Shown piece by piece: positions 44,107 to 52,998 of a DNA stretch of 64,000 bases. Location: NCBI GenBank assembly GCA_964543195.1, contig CAZIXF010000007.1, forward strand, positions 1 through 64,000, given 5' to 3'. The stretch's first letter is position 1; each line of letters starts with the position of its first letter. A program made the translations under genes and the position numbers. The notes under the pieces were generated by a model. It was given only the letters and a program-made list of their open reading frames with translations. It was not told the origin of the DNA and searched no databases. The stretch is from JAGTVG01 sp964543195 (GTDB lineage: Bacteria > Bacteroidota > Bacteroidia > Cytophagales > Cyclobacteriaceae).

Positions 44107-46329
44107 TCAGACTTTGTATTTTTCAAATAACCGGGCAATTTCTTTGAGTTTCAGCCACCATTGTTCTTTTGGTCGCTGATATTCTGCCTGGATCGTTCGC
44201 GGAAGCTCGAACATATCTGTGATCTTTATCTTTCCTTCTGTCATTCCAAGGAATCCACAATCGGTTATTCCATTTTCACGTAAATTGATCAATTCGTTGA
44301 TCGCCTTAGTGGTCAAACGGGTGGCTATATTTCTGTCATACGGAGAAGGATTGCCTCCCTGCTGAATATGGCCCAGTATTGCTTTTCTAACGTCAAAAAT
44401 ACTGCCACCGTCTTCTTCGAAAAGTGCCGAAATGAATTCAGTGGTATAAATAGCATTGGCGTATTCATTACGGATCACGAGTGCCAGGTGTTTGCCGTAT
44501 TCGAATCCTTCCTTGAGTTCGGTTACATCATCCATCATATCTTTCAAGGTAATGCCTTCTTCATGCATATATACCCGTTCAGCACCCGTGGCCAGTCCGC
44601 TCATAAGCGCCAGGTAACCGCAATACCTGCCCATGACTTCCACTACGAAAGAACGGTTGGATGCAACGGCTGATTCCTTGATCTTATCGATCGCATCGAC
44701 GATGTTGTTAAGGGCAGTGTCTGCACCAATACTGAAGTCGGAAGCAGGAAGGTTGTTGTTAATACTCGCCGGGATGCAGATGATCGGAATATCGAAGGCT
44801 GAGTATTTATCCCTGATATTCATGATGTTGTAAACAGCCTGGTAACCAGAAAACCCTCCGATGATCAACAACCCGTCAATATTATGCTTATCCAGCGTAG
44901 AAGCAATGGGATAATATTCACGTTCAGTAGGTTGTTTCCGGTTAGTTCCCAGTATTGATCCCCCGAGCGATGTCCAGCCTTCCACGCTGTACCAGTTCAT
45001 TTCTTCCAGGTCCTCATCAATCAACCCCTGGAATCCATTTTTTACAGCGATCATTTTATGACCGGCATCAAGACCAAGCCTCACGGCTACCCGGTTGGCG
45101 ATATTCATGCCCGGTGCCGGGCCACTGGTATTCAGGATGGCAAGTTTCAGCGATTTTTTACCTTTTTCAGGCGGTTTGGGAGATGCCTGCCGCAGGGTAC
45201 GGAATGTGCTTAGGGCTTCCCTGAAACTGCCTCCTCTCAGTTCAATGGCCTTATCATAATCTCCATTATTGATACATTCATAAATGGAATGGGTTTTGTT
45301 CACCGAATCCATTAGCGACACCGGTGTTACTTTATTTTTTCTCATTCCAATGATCATAGGCTCTTCATCCTCCGAAGCGTTCAATATATGTTCTACCGCA
45401 TGATAACCCAGTACGGTACTCATATACCGGTCGAATGCGCTGGGTGCACCTCCCCGCTGAACATGTCCTAGGATGGTGATACGCGTATCCTGACCCAGCT
45501 TGGTCTCGAGCACTTCCTTGATATAATGGGGCTTGATCGCATTTCCTTTGATATCCCGTGCTCCCTCTGCCACGATCACCATACTATCGTTCTTGCCCGC
45601 ATCACGGTTATTTTTGATGATATCGGTGAGCCGGTCTTCCCATCCCTCTTTGGGTGGTGATTCAGGGATAAAAACCGAGTCGGCTCCTGTCGACAGGGCG
45701 CTGATCAGCGCGAGATAACCGCAATTACGTCCCATTACTTCCACCACAAAGGTCCGTTGATGGCTGGCAGCGGTTGAACCCAGCATATCTATTGCATCGG
45801 TAATACGCCTGAGGGCCGTATCGGCCCCTATGGTCATATCGGTTCCTGACATATCATTATCGATGGATCCGACGAGACCGGCGATCTTAAGGGAAGGGTG
45901 TTGCTTGGCCTTTTCTTTGGAAATCCTTTTGTTTTTGACCAGTTCATCGATCAGATCGGGCCATTCCTGCCGGAAGATGTTGGCACCCGTAAGACTTCCG
46001 TCACCGCCAACGATCACCAGGTGATCGATATCCACCTCAATGAGATTCTGAGCGGCTTTCAGCCTTCCTTCATGTTCGCGAAATTCCTTGCTCCGAGCGG
46101 TTCCAATCTCTGTACCCCCCTTATGCATAATCCCGCCTACAGAGTCCCAGTTCATTTTCCTTATCATGTCGCCACCCTGAACCATTCCGTTATAACCCTG
46201 GATGATGGCATATACGTCGAGTTCATGATTCAATGCGGATCGGACTATCGCCCTTACTGCGGCATTCATACCCTGGGCATCACCTCCGCTGGTCATAACG
46301 CCCAGACTGGTAATTTTTTTCTTGGCCAT
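44107..46329 (-). CDS. pfkA: Eukaryote-type tandem 6-phosphofructokinase
   Basis: A 740-residue fusion of two phosphofructokinase domains, N (about 5-375) and C (about 390-735), the architecture of animal and fungal enzymes. The N half keeps the catalytic site: GGDGS (108-112, glycine typical of ATP users), GSIDNDMSGTDMTIGADTAL and GHVQRGGAPSAFD. The C half has GGFSGYQ in place of GGDGS and SINNNLPASDFSIGADTAL, so it looks regulatory, as in eukaryotes. It phosphorylates fructose 6-phosphate. An exact reverse-strand -7 box lies about 65 bp upstream. Confidence 0.93.
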   Translation of the reverse strand: MAKKKITSLGVMTSGGDAQGMNAAVRAIVRSALNHELDVYAIIQGYNGMVQGGDMIRKMNWDSVGGIMHKGGTEIGTARSKEFREHEGRLKAAQNLIEVDIDHLVIVGGDGSLTGANIFRQEWPDLIDELVKNKRISKEKAKQHPSLKIAGLVGSIDNDMSGTDMTIGADTALRRITDAIDMLGSTAASHQRTFVVEVMGRNCGYLALISALSTGADSVFIPESPPKEGWEDRLTDIIKNNRDAGKNDSMVIVAEGARDIKGNAIKPHYIKEVLETKLGQDTRITILGHVQRGGAPSAFDRYMSTVLGYHAVEHILNASEDEEPMIIGMRKNKVTPVSLMDSVNKTHSIYECINNGDYDKAIELRGGSFREALSTFRTLRQASPKPPEKGKKSLKLAILNTSGPAPGMNIANRVAVRLGLDAGHKMIAVKNGFQGLIDEDLEEMNWYSVEGWTSLGGSILGTNRKQPTEREYYPIASTLDKHNIDGLLIIGGFSGYQAVYNIMNIRDKYSAFDIPIICIPASINNNLPASDFSIGADTALNNIVDAIDKIKESAVASNRSFVVEVMGRYCGYLALMSGLATGAERVYMHEEGITLKDMMDDVTELKEGFEYGKHLALVIRNEYANAIYTTEFISALFEEDGGSIFDVRKAILGHIQQGGNPSPYDRNIATRLTTKAINELINLRENGITDCGFLGMTEGKIKITDMFELPRTIQAEYQRPKEQWWLKLKEIARLFEKYKV

Positions 46330-46393
46330 TATTTATTTAATTTTTAAAAAATTTTTAATGGAAAATAAGATACTCAATTGTTGGGAAGATCAC

Positions 46394-46401
46394 CAAAATT
46401 A
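46394..46401 (-). promoter_or_regulatory. -7 box upstream of the phosphofructokinase gene
   Basis: On the minus strand the sequence reads TAATTTTG, an exact TAnnTTTG match. Transcription would start near 46388, giving a leader of about 60 nt. No TTTG at the right distance upstream was found. Confidence 0.35.
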
Positions 46402-46512
46402 ACTAAAAACAATTTGATAATCCCGGATCAAAAAAATAATAATTGTGCCGGATGTGTCGCGACCTTTTATAACTGCACGCGTATATGGGTTACAATCTCG
46501 TGTGTATCCCGG

Positions 46513-48630
46513 TTATAACCGAACCCGTATTCCGGGACCTACCAGGAAAAAGAATTCCTGATTCTTGAGCTTGTAACCCCCTCCCATAAACAAGGGAAAG
46601 GTAAGCTTTGAATCACGCCGGGTCGGATACAGCGAGCCGAGCAGCACCATGGCTACATCCCGGTTATCGTCATTTTCGGAAAAATTAAATGCGTCCAGCG
46701 CAATAAAACCCAGGCCGGCCTTATAGGGTCTGAACCGGTTTATCCGGTCTTTTTCATAGAAACTGAACTGCGCGATCATGGCCATGCTGATACCGGTCAG
46801 GTTACCGGAATTCGATCCGCCGAAGGTAAGCAGACCGGCAGGAAAGGATACATCGATATCGAACCGCCAGAATTTCTGTATGATCACTTCAACCCGTTCG
46901 GAATAACCGTCCCCTCCATATTTGTCCGTATTATGGGAGATCTCAATAATCACCTTGGACCATTCGTCGAGATCGTAGGTCTTCTTGGAAAGATGGTTGT
47001 TCACACTGATCTCCCCGGTCTGACAGTTGGCCTGGTAATATTGTGACCGGGGCGACAATTCACCCGGGCAAACGGCCACATTTTCGATCTCTTCGGATTC
47101 GATCAGTTCGTTGTCCTTGCCCCTGACCGTAATTTCTATGTTCAGATGCTGTACGCCAAATAATTTGCCTTCCAAATCGATCACATCGCGATCGAACTCG
47201 ATATTAACCTCCTGCAGGATGTTTTGAACCATGATGTTATTGCCGGCCGTAGATAGCCGCTGCCTGAACCCGTTGCCTCTCAGGTAAACGAAATCGAGAG
47301 GCCTCGGGCGTTCATACTCTTTTACATTCAGGGCATATCCGGTGGTTTTACCATGATTGTAGATGGTAATTTTCTTGTTAATAATATTAACCGGTATTTT
47401 CAGTTGAAAATTGGTCAGGTTCTCATTCCGGACCAGGGTATCGGGCGAAAAATCATGTACGTTCTCGAAGGTGAAATTGGTCCGGTGAAGTGATTTACCC
47501 TCAATCCTCAATTCGATGGCTTCCCCCGGGTATACGTTCAAATTGGAAGTCCAGTCACTCCCTTCGCGCAGGATTTGAATTTCCTCTATCTCCGGCCGTG
47601 GTATGATATTTACATTGGTGATGAACCGGGCCACATCGTCTTCCTTGATATAAAGATAACCGTCACTTTTCCTGTGCATGGCAAAAGGCCGGAACCAGCA
47701 TAAGATGCGTCCGTTGGTAAGATAGGATCGAGTGAATAGTTCAGCCACCAGGGGTCCCCCGGGTTCTTCCTGGGACTCTATGCGGTAGGTTCGCTGCAGT
47801 TGGAAATAGGGATTATTCTCAAGCTGTATGGCGTATCCTTCCCTTTTTTGGGGATCCAGTATGATCTCTTCCTCGTCTATCCTGAGAAAACGCAGGCGGC
47901 TGGCTTTTACATTGAATTCCTGAGTGATTACCGGCAATTCAAACTTCACTTCACCCAAGTCAGTAATATAGGGGATTTTTGCCCGGATGCGCAGACGAAG
48001 TGTCTGCCAGCCCAGCCGTTGTGATGACACGTGCAAAATAAGTCTGCTGTTATCTTCGGTCAGCCTGTAATTTACGGCATTATCCCTGGTCCAGATATTA
48101 TCCACCCGGATATTCTGTAAGTTATTTGTGGTGAGTTCATAGACTTTTTCCTCACCTACAAATAATTCGGTGTCCTCGGTATCGAACTCAACAATAGTTT
48201 TTGTTACAGGCAACAAGGGAACTATATGTATCCTGCTGTCTAGCGAGTCTTCACTGATCTCGGAAAAAGTAAAATTGAGAAAGTCAGTGGCGGTCAGGTT
48301 TTTAAACTGTATCCTGAACCGGAAATATTCATTATTCACGTTGATCAACGAGTCCAGTATGTCATAATCACCGGATTTGATGAGTGTGAGACGCTCCATA
48401 ACCTCCGGTTCAAAAGGGGTCAGTCTTATCTCACATACAGGACTGTTCTCACCGATCTCAAAGTAAAGATGGTTTTCGTCATTGAAGCGGATAAGATGGT
48501 CTACCGAATTGAACGATAGGGTATCCACTTTGATTTCGATTTGTTTAAATATTAAGGATGGTAATTGCGCTTTGAGATTAAACTGTATTAACAGTAAGGC
48601 CGTAATAAATAGAATTTTTTTTCCCTGCAT
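46513..48630 (-). CDS. Large secreted protein of unknown function
   Basis: A 705-residue protein with a signal peptide ending in LKAQ (residue 22). The body is beta-rich with strand patterns suggestive of several Ig-like or CARDB-like domains (TKTIVEFDTEDTELFVGEE; VNIIPRPEIEEIQILREGS). The last 120 residues (from about FDIDVSFPAGLLTFGG) look like a small outer-membrane barrel ending in GIRVRL. No family is recognised. It is 26 bp downstream of the MORN-repeat gene, so the two probably form one operon of cell-surface proteins. Confidence 0.65.
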   Translation of the reverse strand: MQGKKILFITALLLIQFNLKAQLPSLIFKQIEIKVDTLSFNSVDHLIRFNDENHLYFEIGENSPVCEIRLTPFEPEVMERLTLIKSGDYDILDSLINVNNEYFRFRIQFKNLTATDFLNFTFSEISEDSLDSRIHIVPLLPVTKTIVEFDTEDTELFVGEEKVYELTTNNLQNIRVDNIWTRDNAVNYRLTEDNSRLILHVSSQRLGWQTLRLRIRAKIPYITDLGEVKFELPVITQEFNVKASRLRFLRIDEEEIILDPQKREGYAIQLENNPYFQLQRTYRIESQEEPGGPLVAELFTRSYLTNGRILCWFRPFAMHRKSDGYLYIKEDDVARFITNVNIIPRPEIEEIQILREGSDWTSNLNVYPGEAIELRIEGKSLHRTNFTFENVHDFSPDTLVRNENLTNFQLKIPVNIINKKITIYNHGKTTGYALNVKEYERPRPLDFVYLRGNGFRQRLSTAGNNIMVQNILQEVNIEFDRDVIDLEGKLFGVQHLNIEITVRGKDNELIESEEIENVAVCPGELSPRSQYYQANCQTGEISVNNHLSKKTYDLDEWSKVIIEISHNTDKYGGDGYSERVEVIIQKFWRFDIDVSFPAGLLTFGGSNSGNLTGISMAMIAQFSFYEKDRINRFRPYKAGLGFIALDAFNFSENDDNRDVAMVLLGSLYPTRRDSKLTFPLFMGGGYKLKNQEFFFLVGPGIRVRL

Positions 48631-48656
48631 AAATCACAAAAAGTTTTCTAGATTTT

Positions 48657-50507
48657 TCAAAAAACATAACCAATATTTACTCCAAAGCGGGGCGATACAG
48701 AAAAATTACTCTGCCGAAGATCATCAAAAATTTTATCATAAGCCGGGTTTTCATTATATTTTTTTTGAAATCTTCTGTATCCGACACCTATTCCAAGAAA
48801 CACATCTACCGTGATACCGGTCTGTCCCCTGCCTTTCTGCCATCTTTCCCCAAACAAACGCATCCACCGGTTACCGCCAATAAAGGAATACTCAAGCAAT
48901 GTTTCATTGGCCTGTACCTTAAACAGGGTATTTATGGGCAACAAGGTGGAATCCAGCGCATTGAAATAATGATTCAGGCTGGTATAACGTAGTTCATTGG
49001 CAAAATAAAACATGCCGAGGCCATTGTCCGGATGATAATATTTCTGTTTTAATGCCACATCAAATCCTCTTTTATATAAAGAATTGATCTGAATGGATTG
49101 ATCACTCGAAAAGAAAGGATCCCTGATGATATTCAGCTGGATCTCATGCCCCAACCTTTCCTGAAAATAATATTCAATTGAAAGAGGGATGCTACCTACA
49201 ATCACGGCGGCGGGATTGGTGGCGAGAATAAACCCCTTGTATTCGTTGATTACGGGTGAAAAATAACGGTTATATCTTTTTTTGTACCGGTAATCCGGTT
49301 TAAGATAATCGAAAGGACCGCCCGGCTTTTTCTGCGATTTTTCGCTGACCTTAAACACAGGCTCATCTTCCTCATAGATTGGCCTGTAATACCCCTCAAG
49401 GGTACCGTCAGCTTTATAAAGTTCCCATTCGCCGACGTTCTTACCATCTTTTATCCTGCCCTTCATCTTTATATTGCCATCAGGATAATACCCGATATAG
49501 GAACCTTCACCATGTACAAAAAGGCATTCTCCTTCGAGGGTGCCATTTTCATAATAATACATCCATTTCCCCTCGCGCACACCATTTTCCATTCTGCCTA
49601 TTACTTTCAAATTGCCGTTTTCATGGAATTCTTTATATTCTCCGGTACCTTGTTCGAAAACACCTTCGCCTTTCAGGGAACCCTGATTATCATAAATCCT
49701 CCAGTGTCCTTCTTTTTTGCCTTCTATTTCAAATCCCTCAGAACTGATTTTCCCGTTTTCATGATAATACGTCCATTCTCCGTTTTTCTCACCATCCACA
49801 TATTTGCCTTCCGCTGATTTATTGCCGTTTTTATGATAAAAAGCCCACGAACCATTGCGCAATCCATTATTGAATTTTCCTTCAGCTTTTTTTAACCCGT
49901 TTTCGTAATAATAGGTCCAGGTCGAATCACTTTTTCCGTTTAAATTATAACCTTCGAGTTTTACGTTTCCATTGGTATAGAACTCTTTATAATATCCCCG
50001 GTCATTTTTATAAAAAGCCTGCGCCTTTAACGTGCCATCTTCATAATAATGATTCCAGATACCGGTCTTTTCTCCATTGATAAACTCACCCTTGCTTTTT
50101 AATGGCCCGCTCTCAAAATAGAATTTCCAGATACCCTCCCTCTTGCCATTGTGAATTTCACCTTCCATGCTCAATTGTCCGTTTTCATAATAATATTGCC
50201 AGACACCATGAGTGGATTTTCCTTTCAGTTGTCCCCTCATTTTCAACTTGCCATTCTCATAATAATAATTCCAGTAACCCGTCGGCTTATTATTACGATA
50301 GTAGCCTTCGGATTTGAGGTTGCCATTTTCATAATAGGAAATGTATTTTCCATCGAGCATCCTTTCTTTTCCTTCCAGTACAGAGAATGTTTCCTTCAGA
50401 ATGGTATGATCATCATCATAATAGGTATGAGCCGTATGATGCTGACCGAACAATTCATAGCAGGATGACAACAGCACTATAAACAATATAGCTATCCTTA
50501 AATTCAT
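48657..50507 (-). CDS. MORN_2/YwqK-repeat protein with C-terminal barrel domain
   Basis: A 616-residue exported protein, start chosen at the ATG at 50507 because it opens a proper signal peptide (ends ELFGQ); in-frame ATGs at 50531 and 50546 would extend it. About fourteen consecutive 22-24-residue repeats follow (for example WNYYYENGKLKMRG and WTYYHENGKISSEG), the pattern of MORN_2/YwqK repeats. The last 200 residues resemble an outer-membrane barrel (FSVSPRFGVNIGYVF end). Database labels such as antitoxin for this repeat type should not be taken as function. Two palindromes lie upstream. Confidence 0.75.
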   Translation of the reverse strand: MNLRIAILFIVLLSSCYELFGQHHTAHTYYDDDHTILKETFSVLEGKERMLDGKYISYYENGNLKSEGYYRNNKPTGYWNYYYENGKLKMRGQLKGKSTHGVWQYYYENGQLSMEGEIHNGKREGIWKFYFESGPLKSKGEFINGEKTGIWNHYYEDGTLKAQAFYKNDRGYYKEFYTNGNVKLEGYNLNGKSDSTWTYYYENGLKKAEGKFNNGLRNGSWAFYHKNGNKSAEGKYVDGEKNGEWTYYHENGKISSEGFEIEGKKEGHWRIYDNQGSLKGEGVFEQGTGEYKEFHENGNLKVIGRMENGVREGKWMYYYENGTLEGECLFVHGEGSYIGYYPDGNIKMKGRIKDGKNVGEWELYKADGTLEGYYRPIYEEDEPVFKVSEKSQKKPGGPFDYLKPDYRYKKRYNRYFSPVINEYKGFILATNPAAVIVGSIPLSIEYYFQERLGHEIQLNIIRDPFFSSDQSIQINSLYKRGFDVALKQKYYHPDNGLGMFYFANELRYTSLNHYFNALDSTLLPINTLFKVQANETLLEYSFIGGNRWMRLFGERWQKGRGQTGITVDVFLGIGVGYRRFQKKYNENPAYDKIFDDLRQSNFSVSPRFGVNIGYVF

Positions 50508-50531
50508 ACCCTGTTTTTTACCGGATTCCAT

Positions 50532-50580
50532 ATGACATGCTGTCATGATAGAACCATTCTTATTCCTGTATCAGGAATAA
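50532..50580. promoter_or_regulatory. Two perfect palindromes upstream of the MORN-repeat gene
   Basis: ATGACA-TGC-TGTCAT (50532-50546) and TTATTCCTG-TAT-CAGGAATAA (50560-50580) are perfect inverted repeats, 25 to 73 bp upstream of the start codon at 50507. Either could be an operator or an mRNA hairpin. The regulator is unknown. Confidence 0.4.
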
Positions 50581-50794
50581 TAGAATTCGATTGTAAAAAT
50601 GGCATTTATTCAGAATTTTAACAAAATATATACCTAAAAGCCTCACGAACTATTGCTTAGCGGCAGCAGAAGATCACATTTTCAGGATTAACCGCGTGAA
50701 AATTGACAATACTCAATCAATTTTAGGTAGGAATTTAAAATTTATCAATCAGATAAAAAAAATTTAAAATTATCAAAAAAATGAGGAGGTAGTG

Positions 50795-50825
50795 TTTGCA
50801 TTGATCAATTACTTTTCTACATTTG
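50795..50825 (+). promoter_or_regulatory. Full-consensus Bacteroidota promoter of the trp operon
   Basis: TTTG (50795-50798), exactly 19 nt, then TACATTTG (50818-50825) match the Bacteroidota promoter at every defined position. Transcription should start near 50829-50833, at or beside the leader peptide ATG. Confidence 0.75.
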
Positions 50826-50829
50826 CTGC

Positions 50830-50895
50830 ATGATAAAAGAATATGTAAATACCTGGTCCTGGTGGTGGCATCCAAAATTGCTTTTTACATTGTAA
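50830..50895 (+). CDS. trpL: trp operon leader peptide
   Basis: A 21-codon reading frame with four Trp codons in a cluster reading WSWWW (50854-50868) and a TAA stop at 50893. This is far more tryptophan than chance would give in so short a peptide and is the hallmark of a transcription-attenuation leader. The promoter box ends only 4 nt before the ATG, so the message may be leaderless. When charged tRNA-Trp is scarce, the ribosome should stall on these codons. Confidence 0.85.
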   Translation: MIKEYVNTWSWWWHPKLLFTL

Positions 50896-50896
50896 G

Positions 50897-50956
50897 CAGC
50901 AGGCAAGGTATATAAAAAATAAAGGAAAAGCTCGCTGATTACAGTGGGCTTTTTTA
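50897..50956 (+). terminator. trp attenuator: antiterminator and terminator
   Basis: The terminator stem is AGCTCGCTG (50929-50937) with CAGTGGGCT (50942-50950), nine pairs counting G-U, a 4-nt loop and a run of T to 50956. The competing antiterminator is CAGCAGGC (50897-50904), which can pair with GCTCGCTG (50930-50937) at seven of eight positions and so blocks the terminator stem. The antiterminator segment lies directly after the leader stop codon, so a ribosome finishing trpL would mask it. A further hairpin (TGCTT/AAGCA, about 50879-50898) overlaps the stop. Confidence 0.85.
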
Positions 50957-50986
50957 TTTGGTTTAAATCTTATATCCACTGGAATA

Positions 50987-52402
50987 ATGAAGTATAATTT
51001 TAAATCAGATTATGTAAAATTTATTGCGGATGTGGTCACCCCCGTAAGTATTTATCTCAAGCTGCGTGACCGGTTTGCCAATACCATATTACTGGAAAGC
51101 TCTGATTACCATGCTGCGGAAAACAGCTTTTCTTACATATGCTGTAATCCCATTGCCTCATTCCAGCTGAAAAAAAATACGGTTCAAATCGAGTGGCCGG
51201 ATGGAGAAAAGAAAAAGGTCGGAATAAAATCCAGGTCAGAAGCAATCGGGCAACTGATAGATTTTATGGATTCATTTCAATCCCGGGATTATGAATTCAA
51301 TTTTATTACAAATGGCCTTTTTGGCTATATAGGATATGATGCGGTCGAATATTTTGAAGACATCGATTTTGAAAAGACCGGTAAACCGGGATATGATATC
51401 CCGGAGATCCGTTATACGGTTTACCGGAATGTAATCGTGATCAATCATTTCAAAAGTGAGTTGTATTTGTTTGACCATCGTCCTGAAAGTGATGGTGAAA
51501 CGGATAACCTGGAAGAGCTGACCAGCCTGATCAAGAGTAAAAATTTCCCTAATTATTCTTTCAGGGTTGAAGGTGAGGAAGTATCGAACTTTAATGACCC
51601 GGATTTTCTCAAGGTAATAAAAAAAGGAATAGAACACTGCCATCTTGGAGATGTGTTTCAGATCGTATTGTCGAGGCGGTTTGAGTCCAGGTTCAGTGGT
51701 GATGAATTTATGGTATACCGGGCCTTAAGAGCTATCAATCCATCGCCCTACCTGTTTTATTTCGATTACGGGGATTATAAAATATTCGGTTCCTCGCCCG
51801 AGGCACAGATCGTGATCAAAAACAAGAGGGCCAGTATTTTCCCGATCGCAGGCACATTCAGGCGGACGGGAAATGATGACTATGATGCGGAGCTGGCGAA
51901 AAAACTGGCCGACGATCCGAAGGAAAATTCAGAACATGTCATGCTGGTAGACCTGGCCAGGAATGATCTTTCACGAAACGGGACCGGGGTAGAGGTTGAA
52001 AAATTCAAGGAGATCCAGTTTTATTCCCATGTGATCCATCTTGTCTCTAAGGTTTCCGGTGATTTACCGGATAATACATCGACAGCAAGGATCGTAGCGG
52101 ACACCTTTCCTGCAGGAACACTTTCCGGTGCGCCAAAACACATGGCGATGCAGTTGATCGATAAATATGAGCCCACTCATCGCGGATATTATGGGGGAGC
52201 TATCGGTTTTCTGGGATTTAACGGGGATTTCAATCATGCCATCATGATCCGGTCTTTTTTCAGCCAGAAAAATCGTTTATACTACCAAGCGGGTGCCGGT
52301 GTGGTGGCCAAGTCGGATCCGGAAAATGAATTACAGGAAGTCAATAATAAACTGGAGGCCTTGCGCAAAGCATTGAAGGAAGCGGTAAATATATCTAACT
52401 GA
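50987..52402 (+). CDS. trpE: Anthranilate synthase component I
   Basis: A 471-residue enzyme making anthranilate from chorismate with ammonia supplied by TrpG. The N-terminal domain has the LLESS motif (35-39), the site of tryptophan feedback inhibition. The chorismate-binding domain (about 200-465) contains GDVFQIVLSRRF, PEAQI, IAGTFRRTGN, DLARNDLSR and PAGTLSGAPK. It is the first structural gene after the attenuator and is followed by trpG at 16 bp. Confidence 0.96.
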   Translation: MKYNFKSDYVKFIADVVTPVSIYLKLRDRFANTILLESSDYHAAENSFSYICCNPIASFQLKKNTVQIEWPDGEKKKVGIKSRSEAIGQLIDFMDSFQSRDYEFNFITNGLFGYIGYDAVEYFEDIDFEKTGKPGYDIPEIRYTVYRNVIVINHFKSELYLFDHRPESDGETDNLEELTSLIKSKNFPNYSFRVEGEEVSNFNDPDFLKVIKKGIEHCHLGDVFQIVLSRRFESRFSGDEFMVYRALRAINPSPYLFYFDYGDYKIFGSSPEAQIVIKNKRASIFPIAGTFRRTGNDDYDAELAKKLADDPKENSEHVMLVDLARNDLSRNGTGVEVEKFKEIQFYSHVIHLVSKVSGDLPDNTSTARIVADTFPAGTLSGAPKHMAMQLIDKYEPTHRGYYGGAIGFLGFNGDFNHAIMIRSFFSQKNRLYYQAGAGVVAKSDPENELQEVNNKLEALRKALKEAVNISN

Positions 52403-52418
52403 GACCATTAGAAGCAGA

Positions 52419-52991
52419 ATGAAAATACTGGTACTTGACAATTACGATTCTTTTACCTTCAACCTGGTGCATATCATCCGGGAGTTGGGGTATGGTCAGA
52501 ATATGGATATTTACCGGAACGATAAAATTACGCTGGATGAGGTTGGTAAATACGATAAGATCCTTCTTTCTCCGGGGCCGGGAGTTCCTAAAAATGCGGG
52601 TATCATGGAAGCCCTGATACAGCAGTATGCCCCAACGAGGAGCATTCTTGGGATATGTCTTGGCCACCAGGGAATTGCAGAGGTCTTCAGGGCAAAGTTA
52701 TATAACATGCCCCTGGTATTGCATGGTATGACTACCCGGGCCCGGTTGATCAATCCGGAGGAGATGTTGTTCAGGGGAGTACCGGAAAATCTGAGGGTAT
52801 GCCGTTACCACAGCTGGGCTGTGGTTCCGGAAACGGTAAACGGATCACTGGAGATTACAGCCCTGGATGAGGAAGGAGTGGTAATGGGACTGAGACATAA
52901 AGAATATGATGTGAGGGGATTGCAGTTCCATCCGGAGGCTTACCTGACGGAATATGGAAAGATAATGATCGATAACTGGCTGAAGAATTGA
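52419..52991 (+). CDS. trpG: Anthranilate synthase component II (glutamine amidotransferase)
   Basis: A 190-residue class I amidotransferase that supplies ammonia to TrpE. The nucleophile is C80 in GICLGHQG, with His and Glu in LQFHPEAYLTEYG (about 168-180). The SPGPG oxyanion strand is at 51-55. Separate trpE and trpG genes, rather than a fusion, are seen here. Confidence 0.95.
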   Translation: MKILVLDNYDSFTFNLVHIIRELGYGQNMDIYRNDKITLDEVGKYDKILLSPGPGVPKNAGIMEALIQQYAPTRSILGICLGHQGIAEVFRAKLYNMPLVLHGMTTRARLINPEEMLFRGVPENLRVCRYHSWAVVPETVNGSLEITALDEEGVVMGLRHKEYDVRGLQFHPEAYLTEYGKIMIDNWLKN

Positions 52992-52998
52992 GGTAATC

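Noticed and set aside
44107..46329. Pyrophosphate-dependent phosphofructokinase
   Set aside because: The active half has GGDGS, as in ATP-dependent enzymes, rather than the GGDD pattern of the pyrophosphate users, and it shows the eukaryotic tandem layout.
48657..50507. Antitoxin of a toxin-antitoxin pair
   Set aside because: The YwqK/MORN_2 label alone does not show this. The protein is exported, long and probably barrel-ended, and no toxin gene is adjacent.
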